DNA from: Agapanthus africanus | Taxonomy: Eukaryota; Streptophyta; Magnoliopsida; Asparagales; Amaryllidaceae | Reading direction: 5' to 3' | Assembly (NCBI GenBank): GCA_030015575.1 | Contig: JASDDO010000001.1 | Location: forward strand, 515,029,772 to 515,093,771 | DNA: 64,000 bases | In this document: positions 62,802-64,000 of the stretch, piece after piece | Layout of the letters: each line of letters begins with the position of its first letter | How positions within the stretch are numbered: the first letter of the stretch is position 1 | The notes under the pieces: model-generated | What the model saw: only the letters and a program-made list of their open reading frames with translations | Database searches by the model: none | Told to the model about the DNA's origin: nothing | Program-made: the position numbers and the translations under genes

Positions 62802-64000
62802 AGCTCTAGAGTGGATCTTTTTTATTTTCACACCAGCTGGCCGAGTGTCTGTCTATGAACTTTTAAGGCCGTCAGTTTTCTGCATGTGTTTTTATTCTGG
62901 GTGATATAAGATTAGCTGCCATTGTAGTTTAACTAATATTACATTTTATATGTTTTGATTCCAAGGTTTTTTTATTTATTTCTCAAGGTGTCTTCTTGCT
63001 GTTTGAATGGGGCACTATATTCTGCCTTCATAGCTAATCTTTGAATATGTAAACCTCATCCTTTGAGCAATTGATTCCATTTTAGCTAGCATTTAACCCT
63101 GCGCTTCCGCAGGGGACCTGTATAAGTTAGTTTTGTTTTTTAACTCCACGATAAAAGAAATACATAGTAAATAATGACAACCATTTGTATATGTTAACAC
63201 ATGTTTTCACCATTATGATTTTTATATACCATGTATCTTGGCACGTTTACAGCAAAAACAACAGGGATCCCTTTTAATAAAAATGGTGTTAGAAGGGAGG
63301 GAAAATGTACTATACCTTTAATTGAAATGTTTTATCATTGAAAGTATGAAGTTAAGGTGGCATCCAAGATTCAAAACCACATGATGTCCAGACCTCTGTT
63401 TCATCTTTGATCCAGAGATCTATCGTAGTCAATCTGTTCTTAAACCTAAACCTTTAATCGGTATCGTTCCCCTAAAAAATCCGTGAACACCAAGAAAGAG
63501 TATATGTATGGAAATATAAACACCCCCCACCCACACACCATTGATGCAGTTTTTTGAATGGTAAATGGGAAGATATGGTATAACAAATCCAACAGAAGCA
63601 TGGAAACTCTGTAGCCGACATATTCAAAACTATCAGCATGTCTTGCAACAAATATATACTGTAGCAAAAAATAAAAATCTAAGCATTATGTTTGAGGAAA
63701 AATAAATTTTTTAATCAATTTTTTCTGAGATATATCAAAAGTTACAGTATTTTCTCCAGTTCAATATTACACTGTAAATTATAGCAAGTTCCAGGTCACT
63801 TCGGCATTTCAGCAGAAACCCTTGATGCATTGAACAGTAACCGAAACCCATATAAAAAAAAAAGACCCCTCCATTAGTAATTGTAAATCTATACAAAGAT
63901 CTATCTAAGAAAATAATCAATATGCTGCAGTTTAGTAATCTACATCATATGTAACAGGGATCTAACTAAGAAATTAGCTGTCCGCGTCAAGTTGAGAACA
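62802..64000. other. Downstream of the Alba gene, no gene recognised
   Basis: The Alba 3' UTR probably ends near 62940-63060. Beyond it is AT-rich sequence with a Helitron-like terminus (63086-63115). Short open frames on the minus strand (for example 63446-63667) show no family resemblance. Confidence 0.5.
63086..63115 (-). mobile_element. Possible Helitron 3' terminus
   Basis: On the minus strand a perfect 7-bp stem CCCTGCG/CGCAGGG with a 4-base loop is followed eight bases later by CTAG. A short GC-rich hairpin just before CTRR is how Helitrons end. The base after CTAG is C rather than the usual T, and the 5' end is not in view. Confidence 0.35.

Noticed and set aside
63446-63667. Minus-strand frame of 73 codons
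   Set aside because: AT-rich intergenic sequence with no motif, no homologue recognised and no promoter signal.

Overview
This window comes from a nuclear chromosome of a flowering plant. The evidence is two intron-containing host genes with plant-type telo-box 5' leaders at the right end, and plant-type LTR retrotransposons filling the left 49.7 kb. The species cannot be named from sequence alone.

Layout, left to right. (1) 1-6330: the 3' part of a decayed Ty3/gypsy chromovirus (Tekay-like) on the + strand, with its 3' LTR. The LTR holds a 5'-truncated RTE-type LINE flanked by a 20-bp target duplication. (2) 6331-8378: part of a related LTR in the opposite orientation. (3) 8379-8931: AT-rich degenerate repeats. 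(4) 8932-49685: a foldback (Mutator-like) DNA element whose two ends are now 40 kb apart, because a Ty3/gypsy Tat-lineage element (9576-49474, minus strand) sits inside it. That Tat element has itself been hit four times: a solo LTR at 16544-18117, a Tekay-like solo LTR at 18716-21713, a Ty1/copia element at 21968-32292, and an Athila element at 36969-48980 inside its 5' LTR. Each of the four has a matching 5-bp target duplication. Removing them leaves a Tat element of about 13 kb. LTR divergence fits the nesting order: Tat roughly 6-8 %, copia about 2.2 %, Athila about 0.7 %.

The most unusual part is the 6 kb between the Tat integrase and its 3' LTR (10322-16162). It carries three transcription-unit-like modules antisense to the element. 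Each has a TATA box, a coding remnant and a shared 3'-end sequence with AATAAA. The first is the known Tat additional ORF with a 'putative gypsy-type transposase' domain. The second and third are a tandem duplicate of a small protein family I do not recognise. Between the first and second lies an array of eleven 86-bp repeats whose units fold into two hairpins, with paired compensatory changes in the stems.

(5) 49686-64000: low-repeat host DNA with two genes on the + strand. One is a six-exon DEAD-box RNA helicase of the DDX3/Ded1 group (558 aa). The other is a five-exon Alba-domain protein (129 aa) whose last intron appears to be GC-AG. Both have telomere-like motifs just upstream of the start codon, as is common for plant translation and RNA-handling genes. 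They are likely ordinary housekeeping genes lying next to a large nested retrotransposon block.
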